A stretch of 64,000 nt of DNA from Porphyridium purpureum. Lineage: Eukaryota; Rhodophyta; Bangiophyceae; Porphyridiales; Porphyridiaceae. The notes under the pieces were generated by a model. That model was not told where the DNA came from and made no database searches. It worked only from the letters and a program-made list of their open reading frames with translations. The first letter of the stretch is position 1. Each line of letters opens with the position of its first letter. The stretch is taken from contig VRMN01000001.1 in the NCBI GenBank assembly GCA_008690995.1, positions 5,394,001 through 5,458,000 of the forward strand, written 5' to 3'. Positions 1-10,816 of this stretch are shown one piece after another. The translations under genes were made by a program, and so were the position numbers.

Positions 1-1726
1 TGTACTGCTGCTGATGCACGAAGAAGCGCCGGATGCGAAAGTGCAGCTCGTCTGGGATGTTGTAAAAGATGCAGAAGGCACGCAGCGCATCATCAAGCTC
101 GCGATAATAGGAGCGACTGGCACCCAAACGGGCAATGATACCACTCAAGTTGCCAATCACGTACACATAAAAGCTTGCCCCAATCGCCATTGCGAAGCTG
201 GTATACACACGCTCTTGAATGCTGATGGGCACGACATTGCCATACCCAGTCGTGGTGGCAATAGACGTGGCAAAGTACAGCGCCAGGACGTAGCTCTCAA
301 ATACATTTCCAACTAGACCAGCGCTTTCCACCCACGTATTCGTAGCCGACGGGTTGTTCAGCAGTGCGAAAAAATAAAAGAGGCACGCGATCCAGTGTGC
401 CGCTAGCACCCCAAATATCAGAAAAAGAAACATGAGCGCGACCTCGCCCTTGATGTTGAAACGCACCTCAAGCCACACGAAGGTGTCCGAGCCACGGACC
501 GACTGCCATAAAACTGGAATCTTAAAGACCTTGAGCATCGAGATGAAACTCAGCAAGTTCCACCCCGAAATGGCCACGTTCGGCTGGATCGCGAACGCAA
601 TGTACGGCCACGGAATCATGCCGAGCAGGTCCGGAAGGAACCAGGTTCGTAAATAGTGTATACAAATCTCCTTTTGTGATACGACGGAATGTCCGTCCTC
701 TTCGACAAAACCCGTAAAGAATGCCAGCACAAAGTCTGCTACAAACAACAGGGTGAGAAGGAGCTCGCCGTACCAGTACCAATCCGAAGTGGTCATGGTG
801 CCCAAGAAGCACGCAACATATACCGTCACGATGGATGAGTAAATAACTGCTATAAAAATGCACATTGCCCAGAACGGAAGAAACTTCGAGTCCGGTGGGA
901 TGTACAGCCTTGTTTCTGGCATGGCTTCGATTCGGAATTTATTTTCCTGCTCAGATGCCATAGCCTTCAGTGCGCTTTGCAAGAGCTCGCGGTCACGTTG
1001 TCTGGCTGAATGGCTAGCGGACGCACCCACGCTGCGCTCACTTGGCGGGGCATCGGCAATTAGATCTGAAGAGAGAAGGGCGTACTCCTCCTCCTGAACA
1101 TCGACCTCATCGGTGTCGACCCTCGTGCCGCTAGCCGAGCGTCTCAATGGGCCTGTATTCTGTTCACATGCTGCGTGCTCAAGATTGTCAAGATCAGCGT
1201 CAGTCACATCGATGGGATCGAAGGCCTCGCAGCCAGAGATTTCTTTCGGCTGGGTTTCGCTGCTCACGCGCGGTGATCCGGCGCCTTGCGGGAATTCGGC
1301 GTGACTCGTTGCGTGTACCTTATTGCCAATGGAATTCACCATCGTCCTCAGCGAGGCCGACACGGATGAAAAGTCCTGTCCACCAGGGGCATGTTCAAAG
1401 ACTGGTGCTTGAGAGCGGATCGAGTCGTCGTTGCCAAGCTCCCTGTCGGAAACCGACATCACTCGCCTCGTTGTGTCATTGTCGAAGGGCACCGCAGTGA
1501 GCGACTCAACGTCGCTGTCCTGTTCCGGCGTTTGCACCACCGACGACAAAGCCCCAACGTCATTCACCTGCTGCGGCTGTGCGCCCTGCACATGCTCATG
1601 CAGCACATCTGTGTCGTGGGGCGGAACCACCGCGGGTGAAGCTCCAGCTTCCGCAGATGGTGCTTGCCCTGAGTCATGCCGCGACACCGGCCCGCTGGGC
1701 GTCAGTGGCGTCTGGTCAGTCGACAT
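1..1726 (-). CDS. Cyclic-nucleotide-gated/KCNH-type K+ channel, copy A (3' end outside window)
   Basis: Partial gene: about 575 codons from the ATG to the left edge. It encodes the disordered acidic N-terminus, segments S1-S6 and the start of the C-linker. The start is set by homology: copies B and C share a Met followed by S-(T/S)-D-(Q/K); the equivalent ATG here ends at 1726 (another ATG lies at 1768). From about position 500 upward the sequence matches copy B exactly at an offset of 4197. Positions 157-499 (S5, pore, S6) differ from B at roughly 40 of 343 bases, yet the frame stays open. The selectivity filter reads TTTGYGNVVP instead of TITTIGYGDVVP, and S6 carries several changes. Members of this family are plasma- or endomembrane cation channels, usually K+-selective and modulated by cyclic nucleotide or an intrinsic ligand. 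The open frame makes a functional, diverged pore more likely than a pseudogene. Confidence 0.8.
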   Translation of the reverse strand, partial: MSTDQTPLTPSGPVSRHDSGQAPSAEAGASPAVVPPHDTDVLHEHVQGAQPQQVNDVGALSSVVQTPEQDSDVESLTAVPFDNDTTRRVMSVSDRELGNDDSIRSQAPVFEHAPGGQDFSSVSASLRTMVNSIGNKVHATSHAEFPQGAGSPRVSSETQPKEISGCEAFDPIDVTDADLDNLEHAACEQNTGPLRRSASGTRVDTDEVDVQEEEYALLSSDLIADAPPSERSVGASASHSARQRDRELLQSALKAMASEQENKFRIEAMPETRLYIPPDSKFLPFWAMCIFIAVIYSSIVTVYVACFLGTMTTSDWYWYGELLLTLLFVADFVLAFFTGFVEEDGHSVVSQKEICIHYLRTWFLPDLLGMIPWPYIAFAIQPNVAISGWNLLSFISMLKVFKIPVLWQSVRGSDTFVWLEVRFNIKGEVALMFLFLIFGVLAAHWIACLFYFFALLNNPSATNTWVESAGLVGNVFESYVLALYFATSIATTTGYGNVVPISIQERVYTSFAMAIGASFYVYVIGNLSGIIARLGASRSYYRELDDALRAFCIFYNIPDELHFRIRRFFVHQQQY

Positions 1727-2432
1727 GGCACCGCTGCCTGGTGGCATACCGCCACTGCCACTGCGCATGTGCACTCTTCGCTGCTTTGACGCGGGGCTTG
1801 CTTGGCCTGAACTTTCCTGCTGTCTTTGCTTGAAAATGCACGCTCCTGCTCTCCCTACCCAACACACACACAGCGCGTGACGCCCTTACTGCAACCAAAT
1901 GCAATGCGCAGGGCCGTCTGTGTCAGGGTGCAGGTGTTGACCCTTGGCGTGCGCGGTCTGTGCTTGAAATCTTCGGGATCTTCGGGATGCGTGTTTACCC
2001 GAGCGCAGGTGGGCAGGCTAGCGCGGCTGGCGCTTCCAAATGCGCAGGCAGTGCAGCGTATAAATGCACAGCGACAACAAGGTTGGGAAGGCAGGGGGTC
2101 TTGCAGACGGGTTCATTTTGCTTGCCGTTTGATTCAGGAGACGCCCCTGTAGAACGAAAAGGTTTCTCGAAGAAAATAATTTTTTTCCCTGGGGCGTAAG
2201 ATTTGAGTTCGTGCGGTGCATGACGCATTGTCGCCTCCAATGATCTGCCGGTCTCGCTCTGACCCCGAACGGCGACAACATTTCACACACACGAAAACAC
2301 ACACACAGATCAGCCACAAAGCCACAAGATGCGGGTGTGGAGACACAAAAGTGATCAAACGGCGCCGTTCGACTAGGCGTGTTCGTGATGACCACGTGGG
2401 GCGGTTCTGTAATTTGGTCATCATGATCGCAC

Positions 2433-2445
2433 GAGGTACAGTGTG
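2433..2445. promoter_or_regulatory. GTACAGTG-containing 13-mer upstream of channel A
   Basis: The 13-mer GAGGTACAGTGTG occurs here, at 6630-6642 (copy B) and at 10318-10330 (copy C), although copy C's upstream region has otherwise diverged. It contains the GTACAGTG word that recurs near many gene starts in this window. A promoter role is inference. Confidence 0.4.
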
Positions 2446-2800
2446 CTCGAATCAAGGTGCGGAATGGTCCGTCGGTGCATGCTTGCCGTGGAGCCGTGGA
2501 GCCGTCAAGCTGTCAAGCCGATAAGCCGTTAAGGGATGACGCTAAATAAGGGAAACTGCCGGCTGCATGAAAGCTTTGGGGGTTTACAATGCAGCGAAGC
2601 TGCTACATCGTGACGGAGAAGAGATTCTTGCTTCGAACAGTAGGGGCATGATTCACGTCGCGAGATCGAACAACGGCTTTTAATTACTGCCGCGCGTCGT
2701 GATGGAGTAGGCGAATTGGTTCATAGATGCCGGTCGTGAACGCCGACGCCGGCAGCGGAAATCGCAGATCCTGCACGTGAGCATGTAGAGAGGCGCGCCG

Positions 2801-3194
<394 letters not shown>

Positions 3195-3277
3195 CGATTC
3201 GGCTTGCATCGTGAAACACACGATTATCGATCTTAACCAAAGTATACTTCGAAGCGAATCCTGACAACGGAAACGAC

Positions 3278-5923
3278 TCAAGATGCACCTTGGGTGTCGC
3301 GTGCTGCGTCGGCGTCTAGTGAGAAGAAGGCGAGTCGTGCTGAACCAGCCCGTTGCGCTAGCTCCTCTTCGCGTGCAAGGAAGCGCAAGTTCTCGGCCAC
3401 AATGGCACGTGACTCCTGTAGAATCTCGCGCACCTGCTCAACAGAATCGAGGAGCTCGTCGAGCTCCGCCAATGGGTCTTTCGGCGGAACTTCTTCATGA
3501 TCGTCACTGGTAGAAGTTTCTTGGTCGAAGAGCACTGGAGACTTTCCACCGAGGCTATGTGATCGCCCCAACTGCTGCTCCTTTTTCGCTGCGAGAATTA
3601 CCTGAATCCGAGCCTCGGCACGCGCTTCTTCTTCCTCAACGCGAGAAAAATCCTCTGCGTGCATGGCCTTGGCCACTTGCAGTAACTTGCGCGAGAGGTT
3701 TCGCATGCGCGCACGCGTGCTAGCGAGCTCCACGAATCCGGCCCAAGATCGGAGCGATTCAAAATGCAGCACGCTAGGCAGTGCTCCACATGACTGCACA
3801 CCCGCCAGTAAGTCCTTGATAGGGAGCAGCAAAAGGTCGCAGTAGCCTTCGCTCACAACAGTGGACATGCGTCGCTTGTAGCAGACAAGACCCTCTTCGC
3901 CGAATACCGAGTCAGGCCCAAAGGAGCGTAAGGTCTCACCCTGTGGGGAGCGCTCTGTGCATGTGCCGCGCACCACAACGTAGCTCCCAAGAGGCCAAGT
4001 GTGGCGGAGAAATACAGTTTCGCCTGGCGCAAAGCTAAGCTGCACGGCGGATGCATACACTGAGGCAATATTCTCCGAATTCATGTCGTGGAGATAGACA
4101 GAGCGATTGGCAAAGTCGCCGTACGTCTCCAAGTTGACCTTTGCGTGCAGCTCGACGCTCAGCGCGCCTAGGAACTGCTGGGTGTGGGCATACGGGTTGT
4201 ACTGCTGCTGATGCACGAAGAAGCGCCGGATGCGAAAGTGCAGCTCGTCTGGGATGTTGTAAAAGATGCAGAAGGCACGCAGCGCATCATCAAGCTCGCG
4301 ATAATAGGAGCGACTGGCACCCAAACGGGCAATGATACCACTCAAGTTGCCAACCACGAACACGAAAAAGCTTGCCCCAATTGCCATGGCAAAACAGGTA
4401 TACGCAAGCTCTTGAACGCTGATGGGCACGACGTCGCCATACCCAATTGTCGTGATAGTATACGTCGCGAAGTACAGCGCCACGACGTAGCTGTCAAATA
4501 CGTTTCCCACAGTGCCAGCCCTTTCAACCCACGTATTCGTAGCCGACGGGTTGTTCAGCAGTGCGAAAAAATAAAAGAGGCACGCGATCCAGTGTGCCGC
4601 GAGCACCGCACACATCAGGAAAAGAAGCATGAGCGAGATCTCGCCCTTGATGTTGAAACGCACCTCAAGCCACACGAAGGTGTTCGATCCACGGAGCGAC
4701 TGCCATAAAACTGGAATCTTAAAGACCTTGAGCATCGAGATGAAACTCAGCAAGTTCCACCCCGAAATGGCCACGTTCGGCTGGATCGCGAACGCAATGT
4801 ACGGCCACGGAATCATGCCGAGCAGGTCCGGAAGGAACCAGGTTCGTAAATAGTGTATACAAATCTCCTTTTGTGATACGACGGAATGTCCGTCCTCTTC
4901 GACAAAACCCGTAAAGAATGCCAGCACAAAGTCTGCTACAAACAACAGGGTGAGAAGGAGCTCGCCGTACCAGTACCAATCCGAAGTGGTCATGGTGCCC
5001 AAGAAGCACGCAACATATACCGTCACGATGGATGAGTAAATAACTGCTATAAAAATGCACATTGCCCAGAACGGAAGAAACTTCGAGTCCGGTGGGATGT
5101 ACAGCCTTGTTTCTGGCATGGCTTCGATTCGGAATTTATTTTCCTGCTCAGATGCCATAGCCTTCAGTGCGCTTTGCAAGAGCTCGCGGTCACGTTGTCT
5201 GGCTGAATGGCTAGCGGACGCACCCACGCTGCGCTCACTTGGCGGGGCATCGGCAATTAGATCTGAAGAGAGAAGGGCGTACTCCTCCTCCTGAACATCG
5301 ACCTCATCGGTGTCGACCCTCGTGCCGCTAGCCGAGCGTCTCAATGGGCCTGTATTCTGTTCACATGCTGCGTGCTCAAGATTGTCAAGATCAGCGTCAG
5401 TCACATCGATGGGATCGAAGGCCTCGCAGCCAGAGATTTCTTTCGGCTGGGTTTCGCTGCTCACGCGCGGTGATCCGGCGCCTTGCGGGAATTCGGCGTG
5501 ACTCGTTGCGTGTACCTTATTGCCAATGGAATTCACCATCGTCCTCAGCGAGGCCGACACGGATGAAAAGTCCTGTCCACCAGGGGCATGTTCAAAGACT
5601 GGTGCTTGAGAGCGGATCGAGTCGTCGTTGCCAAGCTCCCTGTCGGAAACCGACATCACTCGCCTCGTTGTGTCATTGTCGAAGGGCACCGCAGTGAGCG
5701 ACTCAACGTCGCTGTCCTGTTCCGGCGTTTGCACCACCGACGACAAAGCCCCAACGTCATTCACCTGCTGCGGCTGTGCGCCCTGCACATGCTCATGCAG
5801 CACATCTGTGTCGTGGGGCGGAACCACCGCGGGTGAAGCTCCAGCTTCCGCAGATGGTGCTTGCCCTGAGTCATGCCGCGACACCGGCCCGCTGGGCGTC
5901 AGTGGCGTCTGGTCAGTCGACAT
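3278..5923 (-). CDS. Cyclic-nucleotide-gated/KCNH-type K+ channel, copy B (hybrid gene)
   Basis: Complete channel of about 881 residues from the conserved ATG (another in-frame ATG at 5965 adds 14). Approximate layout: disordered Ser/Asp-rich N-terminus 1-280; S1 283-308; S2 317-339; S3 359-380; S4 390-411, with few basic residues (K, K, R), so weak voltage sensing is possible; S5 427-456; filter GYGD 494-497; S6 505-533; C-linker; cyclic-nucleotide-binding domain about 623-708 with a phosphate-cassette-like FGEEGL...RRMST; then a Glu-rich helical tail. GYGD predicts K+ selectivity. The upstream part (base 4697 and above) matches copy A and the downstream part (4855 and below) matches copy C, so this gene is a recombinant of the two, joined within S3-S4. 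Confidence 0.88.
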   Translation of the reverse strand: MSTDQTPLTPSGPVSRHDSGQAPSAEAGASPAVVPPHDTDVLHEHVQGAQPQQVNDVGALSSVVQTPEQDSDVESLTAVPFDNDTTRRVMSVSDRELGNDDSIRSQAPVFEHAPGGQDFSSVSASLRTMVNSIGNKVHATSHAEFPQGAGSPRVSSETQPKEISGCEAFDPIDVTDADLDNLEHAACEQNTGPLRRSASGTRVDTDEVDVQEEEYALLSSDLIADAPPSERSVGASASHSARQRDRELLQSALKAMASEQENKFRIEAMPETRLYIPPDSKFLPFWAMCIFIAVIYSSIVTVYVACFLGTMTTSDWYWYGELLLTLLFVADFVLAFFTGFVEEDGHSVVSQKEICIHYLRTWFLPDLLGMIPWPYIAFAIQPNVAISGWNLLSFISMLKVFKIPVLWQSLRGSNTFVWLEVRFNIKGEISLMLLFLMCAVLAAHWIACLFYFFALLNNPSATNTWVERAGTVGNVFDSYVVALYFATYTITTIGYGDVVPISVQELAYTCFAMAIGASFFVFVVGNLSGIIARLGASRSYYRELDDALRAFCIFYNIPDELHFRIRRFFVHQQQYNPYAHTQQFLGALSVELHAKVNLETYGDFANRSVYLHDMNSENIASVYASAVQLSFAPGETVFLRHTWPLGSYVVVRGTCTERSPQGETLRSFGPDSVFGEEGLVCYKRRMSTVVSEGYCDLLLLPIKDLLAGVQSCGALPSVLHFESLRSWAGFVELASTRARMRNLSRKLLQVAKAMHAEDFSRVEEEEARAEARIQVILAAKKEQQLGRSHSLGGKSPVLFDQETSTSDDHEEVPPKDPLAELDELLDSVEQVREILQESRAIVAENLRFLAREEELAQRAGSARLAFFSLDADAARDTQGAS

Positions 5924-7474
<1,551 letters not shown>

Positions 7475-10114
7475 TCAAGATGCACCTTGGGTGTCGCGTG
7501 CTGCGTCGGCGTCTAGTGAGAAGAAGGCGAGTCGTGCTGAACCAGCCCGTTGCGCTAGCTCCTCTTCGCGTGCAAGGAAGCGCAAGTTCTCGGCCACAAT
7601 GGCACGTGACTCCTGTAGAATCTCGCGCACCTGCTCAACAGAATCGAGGAGCTCGTCGAGCTCCGCCAATGGGTCTTTCGGCGGAACTTCTTCATGATCG
7701 TCACTGGTAGAAGTTTCTTGGTCGAAGAGCACTGGAGACTTTCCACCGAGGCTATGTGATCGCCCCAACTGCTGCTCCTTTTTCGCTGCGAGAATTACCT
7801 GAATCCGAGCCTCGGCACGCGCTTCTTCTTCCTCAACGCGAGAAAAATCCTCTGCGTGCATGGCCTTGGCCACTTGCAGTAACTTGCGCGAGAGGTTTCG
7901 CATGCGCGCACGCGTGCTAGCGAGCTCCACGAATCCGGCCCAAGATCGGAGCGATTCAAAATGCAGCACGCTAGGCAGTGCTCCACATGACTGCACACCC
8001 GCCAGTAAGTCCTTGATAGGGAGCAGCAAAAGGTCGCAGTAGCCTTCGCTCACAACAGTGGACATGCGTCGCTTGTAGCAGACAAGACCCTCTTCGCCGA
8101 ATACCGAGTCAGGCCCAAAGGAGCGTAAGGTCTCACCCTGTGGGGAGCGCTCTGTGCATGTGCCGCGCACCACAACGTAGCTCCCAAGAGGCCAAGTGTG
8201 GCGGAGAAATACAGTTTCGCCTGGCGCAAAGCTAAGCTGCACGGCGGATGCATACACTGAGGCAATATTCTCCGAATTCATGTCGTGGAGATAGACAGAG
8301 CGATTGGCAAAGTCGCCGTACGTCTCCAAGTTGACCTTTGCGTGCAGCTCGACGCTCAGCGCGCCTAGGAACTGCTGGGTGTGGGCATACGGGTTGTACT
8401 GCTGCTGATGCACGAAGAAGCGCCGGATGCGAAAGTGCAGCTCGTCTGGGATGTTGTAAAAGATGCAGAAGGCACGCAGCGCATCATCAAGCTCGCGATA
8501 ATAGGAGCGACTGGCACCCAAACGGGCAATGATACCACTCAAGTTGCCAACCACGAACACGAAAAAGCTTGCCCCAATTGCCATGGCAAAACAGGTATAC
8601 GCAAGCTCTTGAACGCTGATGGGCACGACGTCGCCATACCCAATTGTCGTGATAGTATACGTCGCGAAGTACAGCGCCACGACGTAGCTGTCAAATACGT
8701 TTCCCACAGTGCCAGCCCTTTCAACCCACGTATTCGTAGCCGACGGGTTGTTCAGCAGTGCGAAAAAATAAAAGAGGCACGCGATCCAGTGTGCCGCGAG
8801 CACCGCACACATCAGGAAAAGAAGCATGAGCGAGATCTCGCCCTTGATGTTGAAACGCACCTCAAGCCACACGAAGGTGTTCGATCCACGGAGCGACTGC
8901 CATAAAACTGGAATCTTAAAGACCTTGAGCATCGAGATGAAACTCAGCAAGTTCCACCCCGAAATGGCCACGTTCGGCTGGATCGCGAACGCAATGTACG
9001 GCCACGGAATCATGCCGAGCAGGTCCGGAAGGAACCAGGTTCGTAAATAGTGCATACAAATCTCCTTTTGTGATACGACGGAATGTCCGTCCTCTTCGAC
9101 AAACCCCGTAAAGAATGCCAGCACAAAGTCTGCTACAAACAAAACGGTGAGAAGGAGCTCGCCGTACCAGTACCAATCCGAAGTGGTCATGGTGCCCAGG
9201 AAGCACGCAACATACACTGTCACGATGGATGAGTAAATAACTGCTATGAAAATACACATTTCCCAGAACAAAAGAAACTTCGAGTCCGGTGGGATGTACA
9301 GCCTTGTTTCTGGCATGGCTTCGATTCGGAATTTAGTGTCTTGTTCAACTGCCATGGTCTGCAAAGCACTGTGCAAGAGCTCGCGGTCACGTTGTCTGGT
9401 TGAATGGCTTGCGGAAGCATCCATGCTGCGCTCACTTGGCGTAACATCTGGAATTGAATCTGAAGAGACAAGGCTGTACTCTTTTCCCGGAACATCGACC
9501 TCATCGGTGTCGACTTTCTTGCGGCTAAGCAAGCGCTTCAACTGGCCAGTCTTCCGCGCACGGGCTCCGTGCTCAGTATTGTCAGGGTCTGCGTCATTCA
9601 GATCGACGGGATCGAAGGTCTTGCGGCTAATGATTCGTTTCGGCTGGCTTTCGCTGCTCACGCGCGGTGATCCGGCGCCTTGTGGTGATTCGGCGTGACT
9701 CGTTGCTTCCACCTTGTGACTGTTCAAATTCATCATCGTCAGCCGCGAGGTGGGCCCGGGTGATAGGTCCCATGCTCCCAGGGCATGTTCAAACACTGGT
9801 CCTTGAGAGCGGATCGAGTCTTCGTTGCCAAACTCCCTGTCAGAAACCGACATCACTCGCCTCTGTGTGTCATCGTCGAACGGCACCGCAGTCAGCGACT
9901 CAACGTCGCTGTCCTGTTCCGGCGTTTGCACCACCGACGACAAAGCCCCAACGTCATTCCTGTGCTGCGGTTGTGCGTCCTGCACATGCTGCACATCCGC
10001 CTCGTGCGGCAGAGCCACCTCGAGTGAAGCTCCAGTCTCAGCAGATGGCGCGCCTCCTATTGCGTGCTGCGGCAGCGGCTCACCGGGCGTCTGCGGTATC
10101 TTGTCACTGGACAT
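7475..10114 (-). CDS. Cyclic-nucleotide-gated/KCNH-type K+ channel, copy C
   Basis: Complete channel of about 879 residues with the same order of domains as copy B: acidic disordered N-terminus, S1-S6, GYGD filter, C-linker, cyclic-nucleotide-binding domain, helical tail. From 7475 to 9052 the DNA equals copy B; above 9053 (S2 and everything N-terminal) it diverges, with many substitutions and small indels in the disordered region. The ATG at 10114 starts MSSDK, matching MSTDQ of B; the longer open frame begins at GTG and is not used. Its own upstream region (10115-10350) is unrelated to that of A and B apart from a shared 13-mer at 10318. This is likely one of the two ancestral genes of the array. 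Confidence 0.88.
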   Translation of the reverse strand: MSSDKIPQTPGEPLPQHAIGGAPSAETGASLEVALPHEADVQHVQDAQPQHRNDVGALSSVVQTPEQDSDVESLTAVPFDDDTQRRVMSVSDREFGNEDSIRSQGPVFEHALGAWDLSPGPTSRLTMMNLNSHKVEATSHAESPQGAGSPRVSSESQPKRIISRKTFDPVDLNDADPDNTEHGARARKTGQLKRLLSRKKVDTDEVDVPGKEYSLVSSDSIPDVTPSERSMDASASHSTRQRDRELLHSALQTMAVEQDTKFRIEAMPETRLYIPPDSKFLLFWEMCIFIAVIYSSIVTVYVACFLGTMTTSDWYWYGELLLTVLFVADFVLAFFTGFVEEDGHSVVSQKEICMHYLRTWFLPDLLGMIPWPYIAFAIQPNVAISGWNLLSFISMLKVFKIPVLWQSLRGSNTFVWLEVRFNIKGEISLMLLFLMCAVLAAHWIACLFYFFALLNNPSATNTWVERAGTVGNVFDSYVVALYFATYTITTIGYGDVVPISVQELAYTCFAMAIGASFFVFVVGNLSGIIARLGASRSYYRELDDALRAFCIFYNIPDELHFRIRRFFVHQQQYNPYAHTQQFLGALSVELHAKVNLETYGDFANRSVYLHDMNSENIASVYASAVQLSFAPGETVFLRHTWPLGSYVVVRGTCTERSPQGETLRSFGPDSVFGEEGLVCYKRRMSTVVSEGYCDLLLLPIKDLLAGVQSCGALPSVLHFESLRSWAGFVELASTRARMRNLSRKLLQVAKAMHAEDFSRVEEEEARAEARIQVILAAKKEQQLGRSHSLGGKSPVLFDQETSTSDDHEEVPPKDPLAELDELLDSVEQVREILQESRAIVAENLRFLAREEELAQRAGSARLAFFSLDADAARDTQGAS

Positions 10115-10350
10115 GGCGGCGGCGCTCCCTACATCCCATGCCGCCACCGCCGCTGTGCATGCACGTTTGCCTCACCTCACATATCCCCCACACACTCACC
10201 GCCACGCCCAACAACACCCAAGCGGCCAGCGACCCTGTGCCACTCATAAAACAGGACCATTCTATTAGACCTCACGTAACACCCAATTTAACGCTTACGT
10301 AACACCCCTCACCGCATGAGGTACAGTGTGTTCTGTCACAAATGGTTCAT

Positions 10351-10648
10351 CTTTGATGATAGCGCCTTCGTGAAGCACGCGTATACCAAACGTGTACCAA
10401 TAGTAAACTACTGGTGGCTAGCTGAAGCAAGAGGTCCACAACAAGACGACTTTACTCCTTAACACAACCTAGCTCTTACCTCAAAAGGAGACAGAGCGCC
10501 GACTCGTCGGCCGTCTCTCACACTCTAATGATATACTACTGTGGTTAACCATTACGGTCACCAACCAACGGAGAGTTGTCATCATTAAGTATTTGATGAC
10601 TCCTCATCACGTCATCAGGCAGGCAGAGAGGGATGACAATATTCCACG
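10351..10648 (+). mobile_element. 298-bp non-coding mobile element, copy 1
   Basis: The same 298-bp sequence, about 98% identical and gap-free, occurs at 32181-32478. Here it is flanked by a direct 5-bp duplication, TTCAT, on both sides; the other copy is flanked by AAAGA. The ends are CTTTGATGAT and ATATTCCACG, with no clear terminal inverted repeats. Inside are two hairpins (GCCGAC/GTCGGC and GTCATCA/TGATGAC). It encodes no protein. A 5-bp target duplication fits a solo LTR or a small non-autonomous DNA element; the family cannot be fixed from two copies. High identity suggests a recent arrival. Confidence 0.75.
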
Positions 10649-10668
10649 TTCATTTTACAGTGAATAAG

Positions 10669-10690
10669 GTACAGTGAACAGGGTACAGTT
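10669..10690. promoter_or_regulatory. GTACAGTG/GTACAGTT pair upstream of UFD1
   Basis: GTACAGTG at 10669-10676 and GTACAGTT at 10683-10690 lie about 130-150 bp before the UFD1 ATG, just outside the mobile element. Function is inferred from recurrence of the word in this window. Confidence 0.4.
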
Positions 10691-10816
10691 AATGGTTTGG
10701 TGTGGCAGCTTTGGATGCCAGCGGGGCACAGCGGGAAGAAAGGTTTGCGGGGTTGAAGAAGGGGGGAGAAGAAAGATATGGGAGTGAGACGAGCTGGTGA
10801 GGGTTTTTGAGCAACC

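Larger units (their letters stand above)
10115..10816. other. Divergent gap between channel C and UFD1
   Basis: It contains two ACGTAACACCC repeats (10271-10310), the GTACAGTG words at 10321 and 10669, a 298-bp mobile element (10351-10648) and a purine-rich tract (about 10730-10800) before the UFD1 ATG. No gene is seen. Confidence 0.6.
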
